Numbered from the stretch's first letter, positions 1 through 10,119 are shown. The stretch: DNA of 64,000 bases from JAAYAE01 sp963678395 (GCA_963678395.1 OY782827.1:1674001-1738000), one strand, 5' to 3'. The notes: generated by a model not told the origin, from the letters alone. Numbers and translations are program-made.

Positions 1-97
1 ATAGTTTCCCACTGCTTTCGCCAGCTAGATTTCTCTGCACAACTGATAATTTAAATTCCTTGCTAAAATATCTCTTATTTCCACCTTTGAGGCCCAT
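1..97 (-). CDS. IS3-family transposase OrfA, N-terminal part
   Basis: About 32 codons are visible before the window edge, beginning MGLKGGNKRYFSKEF followed by KLSVVQRNLAGESSGKL. This is the N-terminal helix-turn-helix start of an IS3-family OrfA, which recognises the element's ends. ATG at 97 is preceded in frame by GTG at 106, so the start could be nine bases longer. The match rests on the basic, aromatic N-terminus (RYFSKEFKLSVVQ) typical of the family. It is not related closely to the OrfA at 26871. Confidence 0.65.
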   Translation of the reverse strand, partial: MGLKGGNKRYFSKEFKLSVVQRNLAGESSGKL

Positions 98-156
98 TAT
101 TTTCACCGCTTTTTTACAAAATTATAACACTAAGTCACCAGTGGTTTAAGTGTCCA
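1..156 (-). mobile_element. End of an IS3-type insertion sequence (partial)
   Basis: The element runs off the left edge. On the minus strand an OrfA-type start lies inside position 97, a TATAAT-like box is at 121-126, and the outer end reads TGGACAC starting at 156. The same TGGACAC opens the complete IS at 26817, so both belong to related groups, though the rest of the ends differ. The 5' border at 156 is inferred from that shared terminus; no target duplication can be checked because the other end is outside the window. Confidence 0.6.
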
Positions 157-251
157 CTTAGATGTTACCACTTCACATAGCCGGCGGTTTATTGTTTCTT
201 CGCTCCTTTGTCGCTCGAAACCATCGCTAAAGCAAAATATACAACAAAAAA

Positions 252-278
252 GGCCTCTTCCAATAAAAGGAAGAGGCC
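252..278 (-). terminator. Rho-independent terminator
   Basis: A perfect 10-bp stem (GGCCTCTTCC/GGAAGAGGCC) with a 7-base loop is followed on the minus strand by six U. It lies about 130 bp beyond the ACT-protein stop and probably ends that transcript. Apart from this hairpin and the IS end, bases 157-411 show no gene. Confidence 0.85.
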
Positions 279-411
279 ACATTGCCTAAACTTTAAACTA
301 CACCATACCGCACCTGTATACTAACAAGTTTATTTTTTTATTTTCAACAACTTCACCAAAAATCAAAAATTATTTTTTTGTCTAAGTATATTGTGCTAAA
401 AAAGTTACAGT

Positions 412-783
412 CTACAAGTACATAATTTTATTACCTGCTAGTTTTAACGCCTTGATAGCTTGTTCTAAATTTTTTTCTCTAACTAAAATATAATCTGTAT
501 TATATGTGGAAATAGCAAAAATACCTATGTTGTTTTCCGCTAGAACTTTGGTTAAGCCAGCTAAAATACCCGTTAAGGAAAAATCCAGTTTTCCCTTTAT
601 TCTAAGCCCTTTCCAGCCATTGTCACACTCTATAAATTGTTTAGGGGTAAAAGCAGTTGAGCACACTAGTGAAAGTTCTTCATCAGTTTTACCCACAAAA
701 CAAAATTCATCTTTGAAATCTATATGCGTAGCAGAGTTTATTTTGCAAATAGAAAAGTCCTGCTTTAGTACTTCCAGTTTCAT
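412..783 (-). CDS. ACT-domain protein
   Basis: 123 residues. The C-terminal half (about 60-120) reads as an ACT domain of the CASTOR/YkfA-like type: a GILAGLTKVLAENNIGIFAIST core followed by NTDYILV and a last helix. Such domains bind amino acids, but no catalytic domain is attached, so the ligand is unknown. The ATG overlaps the stop of the upstream AlkD-like gene (ATGA), so the two are translationally coupled. A terminator follows at 252-278. The family assignment is from pattern recognition; the function in this cell is not established. Confidence 0.7.
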   Translation of the reverse strand: MKLEVLKQDFSICKINSATHIDFKDEFCFVGKTDEELSLVCSTAFTPKQFIECDNGWKGLRIKGKLDFSLTGILAGLTKVLAENNIGIFAISTYNTDYILVREKNLEQAIKALKLAGNKIMYL

Positions 784-1466
784 TGCGCTTTCCCTCGCTT
801 CATAGTGCGAATAGTATCTTTGGTTATTTTGTCTACTCGCAAAGACTCTACTATTTTTTGCAGTGCTTTGTTATAGGTAAAATCATCCAATTTGTTGTTT
901 TGTAATAAACCCATGGTTTGCCTTGGGTTTATTACAAAACAAATGGAAATAGCCCAAGCTAAGGCCATTTGCACATAATAGTCGCTAGCTTTAAGTTCCC
1001 CTAATATTTTTAATGTTCTATCAATGTAGGTATCATCAATAAAATAATCTAAAAGCATTACAATAGCAAAACGCTTTTCGTAAACTTCTTGGCTGTTTAA
1101 ATATTCTTTTAAAAATCCCCACATTATTTCTTTATTTTTTTTAGTGTCCTTAAGACTAGCGCAAAAAGTATCACATACCCCCCAGTTATTGATGCTGGGA
1201 ATGAATTTTGCTATTAAATCCAAACGGTTAGCAAAAGGTATCTTAACTAAGCCGATAACAAGCCCCTTTAGCAGTACTTCTTCATTATATTTTGTTGGTG
1301 CTAACAAGAAATTACGCCAATCGCCAGAATTTACGATAGTTTTTGCTAATTGTCTTAAAGCAGGAATCCTAACTCCGATAATGTTTTCTGTTCCGGGACA
1401 TAGTTTTTTGTGAAATTCACCATAGGTTTTGTCTTGTAACATAAATAATTGCTGCCTTACATCCAT
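780..1466 (-). CDS. DNA alkylation repair protein, AlkD/HEAT-like
   Basis: 228 residues, the usual length of the family. The protein is an all-helical HEAT-repeat array with the signature GVRIPALRQLAK near residue 30 and an INNWGVCDTFC segment near residue 92 that corresponds to the conserved W..D of AlkD-like glycosylases; further repeats contain KRFAIVMLLDYF and YVQMALAWA. Relatives excise bulky or positively charged alkylated bases. The stop overlaps the ACT-protein start, so the two form a small operon behind the pyr terminator. Catalytic activity is inferred from family only. Confidence 0.8.
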   Translation of the reverse strand: MDVRQQLFMLQDKTYGEFHKKLCPGTENIIGVRIPALRQLAKTIVNSGDWRNFLLAPTKYNEEVLLKGLVIGLVKIPFANRLDLIAKFIPSINNWGVCDTFCASLKDTKKNKEIMWGFLKEYLNSQEVYEKRFAIVMLLDYFIDDTYIDRTLKILGELKASDYYVQMALAWAISICFVINPRQTMGLLQNNKLDDFTYNKALQKIVESLRVDKITKDTIRTMKRGKAQ

Positions 1467-1493
1467 TTGGTCACCTACCTACTTGATTATTTT

Positions 1494-1548
1494 AAAACAA
1501 AGCCCCATTTTAGGAGAAATTTCTCCTACGCTAATGGGGCTTTGTTTT
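1494..1548 (-). terminator. Terminator of the pyr operon
   Basis: Long inverted repeat: AAAACAAAGCCCCATT pairs with AATGGGGCTTTGTTTT and an inner GGAGAAATTTCTCC closes the hairpin. On minus it is followed by UUUUAAAAU. It starts directly after the pyrE stop and separates pyrE from the AlkD-like gene. The A- and T-rich flanks would let it work in both directions. Confidence 0.9.
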
Positions 1549-1549
1549 C

Positions 1550-2122
1550 TTATTTACCTGTACGTCCACGTTTAGTAAAAGGCATTCCTTTAGCACATAG
1601 AGGACAATCTTCCTGTTTAAACGTTTCAACGTTTAAATGCAGTAATGCTTCTGTACGCATACCAAAATTAACTTTACCACCGCTTCTATCTACTAAAAGG
1701 CCGACACCTACAGGTATACCGCCCTGTTCTTTTACTGCATCTAAGACCTCAAATACACTGCCCCCGGTAGTAACAATATCTTCTACTACTAAAACTCTTG
1801 TTCCCGGTTCAATATGAAATCCTCTTTTAAAAACCATTTTGCCATTTTCCCGTTCAGTAAAAATAGCTCTTGTGCCCAAATTTTTGCCAACTTCGTGAGC
1901 AAGTAGAATTCCACCGGTCATAGGTCCTACTACTAGTTCGACCTTGTCATTTACATACCGCGCAGCTAATTCCTTACACAAGGCTTCCGTATATTTGGGA
2001 TGTTGTAAGACGTTAAATTTCTCAACATACATAGGGCTATGCAAACCTGAGGTCAAGAGAAAATGGCCGTGTAGTACAGCCTGTGTTTCTTCTAACATTT
2101 GCATCACTTCTTGTTCATTCAT
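1550..2122 (-). CDS. pyrE: Orotate phosphoribosyltransferase
   Basis: Makes orotidine 5'-monophosphate from orotate and PRPP, the fifth step of pyrimidine synthesis. The PRPP-binding motif VLVVEDIVTTGGS is present about residue 118 of 190, and GPMTGGILLAHEVG matches the family N-terminal lobe. The C-terminal extension with CPLCAKGMPF contains a CxxC pair often seen in Firmicute/Thermus-type PyrE. I chose ATG at 2122 over the GTG nine bases upstream because an AGAGGUG ribosome site sits 6-9 bases before it. It overlaps the pyrF stop by eight bases. Intact and last in the operon. Confidence 0.95.
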   Translation of the reverse strand: MNEQEVMQMLEETQAVLHGHFLLTSGLHSPMYVEKFNVLQHPKYTEALCKELAARYVNDKVELVVGPMTGGILLAHEVGKNLGTRAIFTERENGKMVFKRGFHIEPGTRVLVVEDIVTTGGSVFEVLDAVKEQGGIPVGVGLLVDRSGGKVNFGMRTEALLHLNVETFKQEDCPLCAKGMPFTKRGRTGK

Positions 2123-2840
2123 TACCAACACCTCTTATTTCCGCTACTATATTTTGGGCAGCCATTATTTTATCTTTCACTTGTGTTATTGGACGTCCAA
2201 CTACTATATGGGTTGAACCATTTTTCATGGCCCACATAGGAGTAGCAATCCTGCTTTGATCATTAATTTCTGATCCTGCCGGGCGCACGCCCGGAGTTAC
2301 AATTAAAAATTTATCGCCACAAGCCCTACGAATAGCTGCCGCTTCCTAAGGCGACGCTACTACGCCGTCCATGCCTGATTTTTTAGCCAGCTTAGCCAGT
2401 TCCACAACTTGTTCAGCTATAGGTTTAGCATAATTAAGCTCAGACCACTGTACATTATCCATACTAGTCAAAACCGTTACAGCGATAAGCTTAGGTGCGG
2501 TTTTCCCCAATTTTGCTGCAGTATCTTTAACTGCATTTACGGCGGCTTTCATCATTTCTCCGCCACCTACAGTATGTATATTCATCATATCAGCGCCTAA
2601 GGCAGTCAACACTGATAAACTCTTAGCCACCGTATTGGGAATATCTTGTAATTTTAAATCAAGGAAAACATGCTTTCCCTCATTCTTTAAAAAAGTAATC
2701 ATAGGAGCGCCTGCTGCGTAGTATAATTCCATACCAACTTTATAATAACTAACGCTATCACCCAATTCTAAAACTGTCTTTATAGCTTCCTCCATTGTCG
2801 GGAAATCCAGCGCAACGATTAAACGATCAGCATTTTTCAT
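2115..2840 (-). pseudogene. pyrF: Orotidine 5'-phosphate decarboxylase, in-frame amber stop
   Basis: Decarboxylates OMP to UMP. The frame is open for 241 codons from ATG 2840 to TGA 2115 except for one TAG at 2346-2348 (codon 165). N-terminal part: RLIVALDFPT, the catalytic FLDLKLQDIPNT segment and VLTSMDN; downstream of the stop the frame continues EAAAIRR, then TPGVRPAGSEINDQ and VVGRPITQ, all PyrF-typical. The residue lost is most likely Gln (CAG to TAG, one transition). Without suppression the product lacks the phosphate-binding C-terminal third. The reading on both sides leaves little doubt about identity; whether the stop is real needs reads. Confidence 0.9.
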
Positions 2841-2861
2841 TTTACACCTCTTTTGGCTTAA

Positions 2862-3793
2862 TTAACGATTGGGTAAAGCTTTACCAATCATATCATGAAT
2901 ATTACGAATACCCTTGGCATCCATATATTCTATAATACCTTGACTAATAGTTTCTGCTAATCTCGGATCACAAAAATTACCTGTGCCTACCGCAATTGCA
3001 CTTGCACCTGCCAGAAGAAACTCAATAGCATCAGAAGCGCACATAATGCCGCCCATACCAATAATTGGAATGTGCACGGCTTGAGCCACTTGATAGACCA
3101 TGCGCACTGCTACAGGTCGTACGGCAGGGCCGGAAAGACCTCCCATAACGTTACCTAAGATAGGTTTTTGTTTGTTTATATCTATTTTCATGCCCAAAAG
3201 TGTATTAATAAGAGAAACAGCATCGCTGCCTGCTTTTTCTACTGCCAATGCTATTTCCACAATATCGGTTACATTAGGAGAAAGTTTTGTTATAACAGGT
3301 TTTGAAGTATTAGCTTTTACCGCTTCTACAACCTGCATAGCACTAGTGGCACAAGTACCAAAAGCCAATCCCCCTTGCTTAACATTGGGACAGGAAATGT
3401 TGATTTCAATGGCATCAACACCCTCAACATCTATTTTTTTGGCAAGCTCACCATATTCTTCCGGAGTATTCCCCGCAATGTTTACTATTATTGGCACATT
3501 TATCATTTTTAATTTAGGTAACGTTTCCTGCAAAAAATATTCTGCTCCCGGATTTTCTAAGCCAACGCAGTTAAGCATCCCAGCCGGGTTTCTACAGCAC
3601 GTTGCCCTCTGTTACCGGCTCGCGATTCTAATGTAGTCCCTTTAACCGTTACTGCACCAACTTTTTCCAAATCCAAAAAATCTTGAAATTCTAAACCAAA
3701 ACCAAAGGTTCCCGAAGCCGTTGTTACAGGCGTTTGCATTGTAAGGCCGCCAATATTTACGACCAAACGGTTATCATATAAGTTTTTTACCAT
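2862..3793 (-). pseudogene. pyrD: Dihydroorotate dehydrogenase 1B, frameshifted
   Basis: Catalytic FMN subunit that oxidises dihydroorotate, working with PyrK and NAD+. ATG 3793 has GGAGGU six bases upstream and overlaps the pyrK stop by seven bases. The first 70 codons end in the frame of AVET; the sequence then continues in another frame as PAGMLNCVGLENPG. One missing base in the G run at 3586-3588 (a C run on minus) explains the shift, and adding it gives 310 residues, the family length. Downstream motifs are intact: NISCPNVKQGG with the catalytic Cys, ITKLSPNV, GMGGI and AVGTGNF. Confidence 0.9.
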
Positions 3794-4569
3794 TCCTCTA
3801 CCTCCGTAGACCAAAATACCGGCCCATCGGTACAAACCTTCAAACGTTTTCCTACCCCACCACAGGAACAAGACAAACATGCACCCAAACCACAGGCCAT
3901 ATACTTTTCTAAAGAAACCTGGCAAGGAATGCCTGCGGCTTCCACAACTTTTGCGACAGCCTGCATCATAGGTACAGGATCACAAACATATACGCAATCA
4001 TATTTCCCACTTTTAAGCAATTGTGGTAAAACAGCGTTTACTGTTCCTTGAGTGCCTTGACTACCATCATCAGTAGTAATATGCATCATATTTACTTTGT
4101 CACTAAATAAATCCGTCCAAAAAAGTTCTTTGGCCGTTCTACCACCCATAACTATTTCCACAATTTCTTTAGAAAAGCTTTGTGCTAAATACACTAAAGG
4201 TGCTAGGCCTAAACCCCCGCCTACTAATAGTGGTCTCTTAGCGTTTAAAGCAAAACCATGGCCCAAAGGGCCAATAATATTTATAAAATCATCCTTACAA
4301 ATATCTGCCAAAATCTTAGTAGCTTCCCCCATAATACGATAAATCATAGTAAAAGTACCCTTTTCTCGGTTGACCTCTGCAACGCCAAAAGGACGGCGCA
4401 AAAGCGGCGCCGCCTGTTTGGATACTTGAACATTTACGAACTGGCCAGGTTGTGCTATACACGCTATATCAGGAGCAAATACCTCAATAAGTTTTACATC
4501 TTCAGATAAAACTCTCTGACACACCACTTTAGCATCCACCATTGTTTTTGACAATTTTATCACTCCCAC
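3787..4569 (-). CDS. pyrK: Dihydroorotate dehydrogenase electron-transfer subunit
   Basis: FAD and [2Fe-2S] protein that passes electrons from PyrD to NAD+. An N-terminal FAD barrel contains LLRRPFGVAEV (RxxS-like flavin site), the NAD-binding part contains LVGGGLGLAPLVYLAQ, and the C-terminus has the cluster motif CGLGACLSCSC near residue 228. About 260 residues. The start is uncertain: GTG 4569, GTG 4563 (overlapping the carB stop) and ATG 4542 are all in frame. It sits between carB and pyrD and overlaps both, the usual order of the type 1B system. Confidence 0.93.
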   Translation of the reverse strand: MGVIKLSKTMVDAKVVCQRVLSEDVKLIEVFAPDIACIAQPGQFVNVQVSKQAAPLLRRPFGVAEVNREKGTFTMIYRIMGEATKILADICKDDFINIIGPLGHGFALNAKRPLLVGGGLGLAPLVYLAQSFSKEIVEIVMGGRTAKELFWTDLFSDKVNMMHITTDDGSQGTQGTVNAVLPQLLKSGKYDCVYVCDPVPMMQAVAKVVEAAGIPCQVSLEKYMACGLGACLSCSCGGVGKRLKVCTDGPVFWSTEVEEW

Positions 4570-7500
4570 GTCAAGTCTTGTAAAGCGATGGTGCTAACCA
4601 TACGACGACGGCGCATAGCGCTCATAACATGTTGCAACTCTCTAGCAGTATCCATTGATGTCAAGCAAGGTATTGCATGTTCTACGGTAGAGCGGCGGAT
4701 ACGGAAACCATCTCTAGCTGCATCACGGCCATGGGTCAAAGTGTTAATAACCATGGCTATTTTCCCATCTTTAATCTCATCCAACAAGTTAGGAGTTCCT
4801 TCGCTAACCTTTACAGCTTCTGTAACTTGAATACCTTTTTCCTTTAAATATTGTGCGGTACCACTGGTTGCCAGAACTTCATAACCCAAATCCACAAACC
4901 CTGCAGCTATTTCTGCTGCTTCCGGCTTATCCATATCAGCTACAGTAATAAGAATTGCTCCTTCTGCCGGTACATTCATACCTGCAGCTATACAAGCCTT
5001 GTACAAAGCCCTGGAATATTGATAATCAATGCACATTACTTCACCTGTGGATTTCATTTCAGGTCCTAATGTAATATCAACATCTGTCATTTTGTTAAAA
5101 GAAAATACCGGGGCTTTTACAGCACAGTAATCAGGAAAAAGCTGCAACCCAGGTTTAAACCCTTGTTCTTTTATACTATGTCCCATAGCACACTTAGTAG
5201 CAACATCAACCATTGATATACCTGTAACCTTGCTCAAGAAAGGAACCGTTCTACTAGAACGAGGATTAACCTCTATAACATAAACGTTACCTTCACGCAC
5301 AATATACTGAATATTAATCATGCCATGAACTTCCAGCCCTAAGGCCAGCTTATTCGTATAATCAATAATCGTTTTTATAACATGCTCGCTCAAAGTTCTT
5401 GGTGGATAAACTGCTATACTGTCACCGGAATGAACACCGGCTCTTTCTACATGTTCCATAATACCAGGGATAAGAACATCTACACCATCACAAATAGCAT
5501 CTACTTCAACTTCTGTGCCCATTAAATAATGATCAACTAGCACCGGATGTTCCAATGACGCTTTAACCGCGCTGGTCATATAATATTTCAGTTCGTCTTC
5601 ATTGTAAACTATTTCCATCGCGCGCCCGCCCAGTACATAAGAAGGCCGAACCATAACAGGATAGCCTACTTCATTAGCTGCTTTAATGGCACCAGCAGTA
5701 TCAAATACCGTATGTCCTTTAGGACGAGGAATATCAACCGCTGTCAAAAGCTCGTCAAAACGTTCTCTATCCTCAGCTTTATCAATGCTATCAACGCTAG
5801 AACCCATAATTTTTATGCCACATTTATCCAATGGTCCTGCCAAATTAATAGCGGTCTGACCACCAAATTGAACAATAACGCCTTCCGGTTGTTCTCTATC
5901 AATAACATTTAAAACATCTTCTAAAGTTAAAGGTTCAAAATACAAGCGGTCGGAAGTATCAAAATCTGTGCTTACTGTTTCCGGATTATTATTAATAATG
6001 ATTGTCTCATAGCCGAGCTCCTTTAAAGCCCATACAGAATGTACTGAGCAATAGTCAAACTCGACACCTTGACCTATACGAATAGGGCCTGAACCTAGAA
6101 CAATGATTTTTTTGCGGTTAGACTCAACTACTTCATCTTCACTTCCATATGTAGAATAATAGTAGGGTGTTTCAGCAGCGAACTCCGCAGCACAGGTATC
6201 AACCATCTTAAAAGTAGGAATTATTCCCCATTCTTTACGGATTTGGCGAATTTCTAAATCCTTTTTGCCTAGGTAGTCACCGATAGTCACATCAGCAAAG
6301 CCCATTTTCTTAGCACGACGCATAAGCTCTGCATCCATAGGTCCTTTTTTTATTAATACTTCCATGTCTACAATATTGTGTAGCTTACGCAAGAAGAAAC
6401 GATCTATTTTAGTTATTTGGTGAATATCTTCTAAAGACTTACCACGACGGAAAGCCTCTGCAATAACGAAAAAACGTTCATCGTCTACATTTTTTATCTT
6501 AGCAAAAACTTCTTCATCTGTTAGTGATTTTAATTCCGGCATTTCCAAATGGATAAGACCAATTCCCAAAGAACGCACGGCCTTCAAAATAGCAGCCTCC
6601 ATATTACGTTCAATAGCCATAACCTCTCCCGTAGCTTTCATCTGCGTGCCTAAAGTACGGTCAGCATTGACAAACTTATCAAAGGGCCAGCGCGGAATTT
6701 TAAGTACTACATAATCAAGAGTAGGTTCAAAACAAGCTGTTGTTTTTTTAGTAACAGCATTTTCTATTTCATCTAAATTATACCCAACGGCAATCTTGCT
6801 GGCCACTTTAGCAATAGGGTACCCTGTAGCCTTAGATGCTAAAGCAGATGAACGGCTGACACGAGGATTTACCTCTATTACAATATATTTTTCAGAATCA
6901 GGGTCCAAAGCATATTGCACATTGCAACCACCTTCAACCCCTAACTCACGAACTATATCTATAGCGGCTGTACGTAACATTTGTACTTCTCTGTCACTTA
7001 AAGTTTGACAAGGTGCTACTACAATACTATCACCGGTATGCACACCTACTGGATCCAAATTTTCCATATTACACACAGTAATACAGTTGTCTGCAGCATC
7101 ACGTATTACTTCATACTCTATCTCTTTCCAACCGGCAACACTGCGTTCAATAAGTACTTGCCCAATAAGGCTGTATTTCAAGCCTTTGTTAGTAATATCA
7201 TCTAGCTCATCATCATTGTTGGCAATACCGCCGCCAGTTCCTCCAAGTGTATAGGCAGGACGTACTATCAGCGGATATCCTACTTTTTGAGCGAATTCTT
7301 TCGCTGCCGAAACAGTTTCCACAATTGCACTTTCAGGAATTGGTTGATGAAGTTTTTCCATTGTTTCTTTAAATAACTCACGGTCTTCAGCCTTTTTAAT
7401 ACTTGCTATTTGTGTCCCTAAAAGTTCAACATTGTATTCAGCCAATATTCCTTTTTCATATAACTCCATGGCCATATTTAAACCCACTTGACCACCTAAG

Positions 7501-7766
7501 GTAGCAAGCATAGAATCCGGACGTTCACGTTTGATAACGCTCTCCAAAAATTCTGCATTAATAGGTTCAATATATACGCGGTCTGCAATATGAATATCAG
7601 TCATAATGGTAGCAGGATTACTATTTACTAAAACAACCTCCAAGCCCTCTTCCTTCAATGAGCGACATGCTTGGGTTCCTGCATAATCGAATTCTGCCGC
7701 TTGTCCTATGATAATAGGACCAGAGCCGATAACTATTACTTTTTTTATACTGGCCTTTTTCGACAT
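4560..7766 (-). CDS. carB: Carbamoyl-phosphate synthase large subunit
   Basis: Full-length 1068-residue enzyme that makes carbamoyl phosphate from bicarbonate, ATP and ammonia delivered by CarA. It has the two homologous ATP-grasp halves: KVIVIGSGPIIIGQAAEFDY at the N-terminus and IIVLGSGPIRIGQGVEFDY near residue 555, each followed by VRPAYTLGG or VRPSYVLGG nucleotide loops, and a C-terminal MGS-like allosteric domain from about 935 (ILITVADMDK). It is the longest intact gene of the window, which matters for judging the many broken neighbours. It follows carA at one base and overlaps pyrK. Confidence 0.98.
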   Translation of the reverse strand: MSKKASIKKVIVIGSGPIIIGQAAEFDYAGTQACRSLKEEGLEVVLVNSNPATIMTDIHIADRVYIEPINAEFLESVIKRERPDSMLATLGGQVGLNMAMELYEKGILAEYNVELLGTQIASIKKAEDRELFKETMEKLHQPIPESAIVETVSAAKEFAQKVGYPLIVRPAYTLGGTGGGIANNDDELDDITNKGLKYSLIGQVLIERSVAGWKEIEYEVIRDAADNCITVCNMENLDPVGVHTGDSIVVAPCQTLSDREVQMLRTAAIDIVRELGVEGGCNVQYALDPDSEKYIVIEVNPRVSRSSALASKATGYPIAKVASKIAVGYNLDEIENAVTKKTTACFEPTLDYVVLKIPRWPFDKFVNADRTLGTQMKATGEVMAIERNMEAAILKAVRSLGIGLIHLEMPELKSLTDEEVFAKIKNVDDERFFVIAEAFRRGKSLEDIHQITKIDRFFLRKLHNIVDMEVLIKKGPMDAELMRRAKKMGFADVTIGDYLGKKDLEIRQIRKEWGIIPTFKMVDTCAAEFAAETPYYYSTYGSEDEVVESNRKKIIVLGSGPIRIGQGVEFDYCSVHSVWALKELGYETIIINNNPETVSTDFDTSDRLYFEPLTLEDVLNVIDREQPEGVIVQFGGQTAINLAGPLDKCGIKIMGSSVDSIDKAEDRERFDELLTAVDIPRPKGHTVFDTAGAIKAANEVGYPVMVRPSYVLGGRAMEIVYNEDELKYYMTSAVKASLEHPVLVDHYLMGTEVEVDAICDGVDVLIPGIMEHVERAGVHSGDSIAVYPPRTLSEHVIKTIIDYTNKLALGLEVHGMINIQYIVREGNVYVIEVNPRSSRTVPFLSKVTGISMVDVATKCAMGHSIKEQGFKPGLQLFPDYCAVKAPVFSFNKMTDVDITLGPEMKSTGEVMCIDYQYSRALYKACIAAGMNVPAEGAILITVADMDKPEAAEIAAGFVDLGYEVLATSGTAQYLKEKGIQVTEAVKVSEGTPNLLDEIKDGKIAMVINTLTHGRDAARDGFRIRRSTVEHAIPCLTSMDTARELQHVMSAMRRRRMVSTIALQDLTWE

Positions 7767-7767
7767 T

Positions 7768-8839
7768 TTAGCAGCCCCCCATCATTTTTACAAACCGTTC
7801 GAATAAATATTCATGACCTGAAGGCCCTGGAGATGCTTCCGGATGATATTGCACGCTAAAACTAGGGTGATCGAGATATTTGAGGCCCTCAATCGTTCCA
7901 TCATTTAACGATATATTAGTTATCTCTACATTAATTCCTTTAAGAGAATCTTCATCTACCATAAAGCCATGATTTTGCGAAGAAATTACAACTTTGTTTT
8001 CTACCAAATCTTTGACCGGTTGATTAATACCACGATGGCCAAAGAGCATTTTCTTGGTCTTAGCCCCATTAGCTAAGCCCATAACTTGATGCCCCATGCA
8101 AATGCCAAAAATTGGTTTTTTACCCATCAATTTCTTTATGTTAGCAATTTCAATCTGCAAATCTTCCGGATCACCGGGCCCATTGGATAAAAATATACCA
8201 TCAGGCTTCACTGCCAGTACATTTTCTGCAGAGGTTTCTGCAGGAAATACCGTTAGTCGACAGTCAAATTTGATTAAAGATTTTAAAATATTACGCTTAA
8301 TACCATAATCCAACACAGCAACATGGTATTTGCCTTCGCCCATGGTATAAACCTCTGGGGTAGTAACCTTTGCTACTTGATTATGTACTTCAGGCGTAGC
8401 CAAAAGCTTGTCAATCTCTTCTTGCGGCATATCGCTTGGCACAATAACTCCCTGCAACGTACCAATAGGAACGAATCTTGCGCGTAATAGCTCGAGTATT
8501 TACCCCTACCAAGACCGGTACATTCATGCGCTCTAAAAAATCTGCTAGTGTTTCTTCGCTACGCCAATTGCTTGGTTCATCACACAATTCACTGACAATA
8601 AAGCCTTGATACCAGCACTTGTCTGATTGGTCAAAAAGTTTGCAACAGCCATAATTGCCCACTAATGGATAGGTCATAACTACGATTTGATCGCAAAAAG
8701 ATGGATCTGTTAAAGTTTCTTGGTAACCGCTCATACCCATAGTGAAAACCACTTCGCCTACGGCATTGCGGTTACCATACAAATCTCCCTCATAGACGCT
8801 GCCGTCTTTTAATACCAATTTACCTTTTACCTTGCACAT
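7768..8839 (-). pseudogene. carA: Carbamoyl-phosphate synthase small subunit, frameshifted
   Basis: Glutaminase subunit that feeds ammonia to CarB. The N-terminal domain (GKLVLKDGSVYEG, FTMGMSGYQETLTDPS) runs to NTRAITRKIRS in one frame and resumes in another frame as GTLQGVIVPSDMPQ. One extra base at about 8468-8469 explains it; removing it gives 356 residues, a normal CarA. The class I glutaminase domain is otherwise complete: SNGPGDP, catalytic Cys in GICMGHQVMGLA, and the His-Glu pair in VQYHPEASPGP. The start overlaps the end of pyrC. As written, translation would lose the glutaminase domain. Confidence 0.9.
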
Positions 8840-10119
8840 ACTACACCATCTCTCATGACGAATTTACCTGCTACCATAGTCGCCACTGCTTTTCCTTTAT
8901 ATGTTTTTCCCTCATAAGGAGTAACCTTGCCTTTTGTATAAAAATTCATACTATCGACTATCCATTCCTTATTGAGGTCAATTATAGTTATGTCTGCATT
9001 TTTACCGACTTTTAAACTTCCAGCATTTAGTGCAAAAATATTCGCAGGTTCTGTACTCATTTTACCAACAATCTCGTTAATTGTGAAGAGGTTTGTTTGA
9101 TAAAGTTCAGTTAAAATTACACCAACTGAAGTTTCCAACCCACAAAACCCATTAGGAGCGTTCCTAAATTCCACATCTTTTTCTTCAGGAGCATACGGGG
9201 CATGGTCAGTTACAATAGCATTGATAGCGCCGTCTTTCAAAGCGGCTCTCAAGGCATCAACGTGATCTTGCGAACGTAAAGGCGGAGAAACTCTAGTTGC
9301 CGTACTGTAATTAGCACATGCTTCATCAGTTAGAGTCAAATGATGAACTGTAACTTCACAAGTTATATTAACGCCACGTTTTTTCGCCTGACGGACAATA
9401 TCTACTGCACCTTTGCTAGCAATATGAGCCACATGAACATGCGTTCCCGTATATTCGGAAATAATTGCATCTCTAGCTACCGCAATATCTTCAGAAATTG
9501 AAGGTATTCCCGGTACGCCAATACGAGCAGAAACAACACCTTCATGCATATATCCTTCATGATTTAATTCAGTTTCAATATCGTGACAAATAAGAGCCTT
9601 ATCAAAAGCAGATACATATTTTGCCGCTACCATCATAGTATGAGCACTGTCCACATAATGACCGTCATCAGAAAAGGCTATCGCGCCCCTCATAGCCATG
9701 TCGCCCATTTCAGCTAGTTCTTTACCTTCTTGGCCTTTGGTAATAGCCCCAATAACCTCAACATGAACATAACCTTCTTTAGCAGCTCTTTCCTTAATTC
9801 CGCTAACAAGTATGGAACTATCTACTACCGGCCTAGTATTAGGCATACAGGCAATGCGTGCTATTCCTCCTGCAGCTGCTGCCTTAGTGCCTGAAACTAT
9901 GTCTTCCTTCGCTTCTAGCCCAGGTTCACGCAAATGTGTATGCAAATCAACGAATCCAGGCGCTACAACTAAACCTTTAGCATCAAAAATTTCCTCTGCT
10001 TGTTCATTAATTTCTTTTTCCAAAGCTATTATTATACCGTCTTCTACCATTAAATCCATAACCGCATCAAGATTTTGGCTAGGATCTACAATACGTCCGT
10101 GCTTAATTAGCGTTTTCAA
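8827..10119 (-). CDS. pyrC: Dihydroorotase (class I)
   Basis: 430 residues; closes carbamoyl aspartate to dihydroorotate. Metal ligands are visible in VDLHTHLREPG near residue 58, ICHDIE and HVAHIAS in the middle, and TDHAPYA near residue 305; GFCGLETSVG is the typical substrate loop. These mark the long, class I (PyrC2-type) enzyme of Gram-positives. The start overlaps the pyrB stop by 17 bases and the end overlaps carA by 13, so the operon is tightly coupled. No lesion seen. Confidence 0.96.
   Translation of the reverse strand: MKTLIKHGRIVDPSQNLDAVMDLMVEDGIIIALEKEINEQAEEIFDAKGLVVAPGFVDLHTHLREPGLEAKEDIVSGTKAAAAGGIARIACMPNTRPVVDSSILVSGIKERAAKEGYVHVEVIGAITKGQEGKELAEMGDMAMRGAIAFSDDGHYVDSAHTMMVAAKYVSAFDKALICHDIETELNHEGYMHEGVVSARIGVPGIPSISEDIAVARDAIISEYTGTHVHVAHIASKGAVDIVRQAKKRGVNITCEVTVHHLTLTDEACANYSTATRVSPPLRSQDHVDALRAALKDGAINAIVTDHAPYAPEEKDVEFRNAPNGFCGLETSVGVILTELYQTNLFTINEIVGKMSTEPANIFALNAGSLKVGKNADITIIDLNKEWIVDSMNFYTKGKVTPYEGKTYKGKAVATMVAGKFVMRDGVVCAR

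Noticed and set aside
2346..2348. TAG in pyrF or cbiH read as pyrrolysine
   Set aside because: The positions are not those of Pyl-containing enzymes, and genes end normally with TAG elsewhere (for example the small ORF at 36457), so TAG works as a stop.
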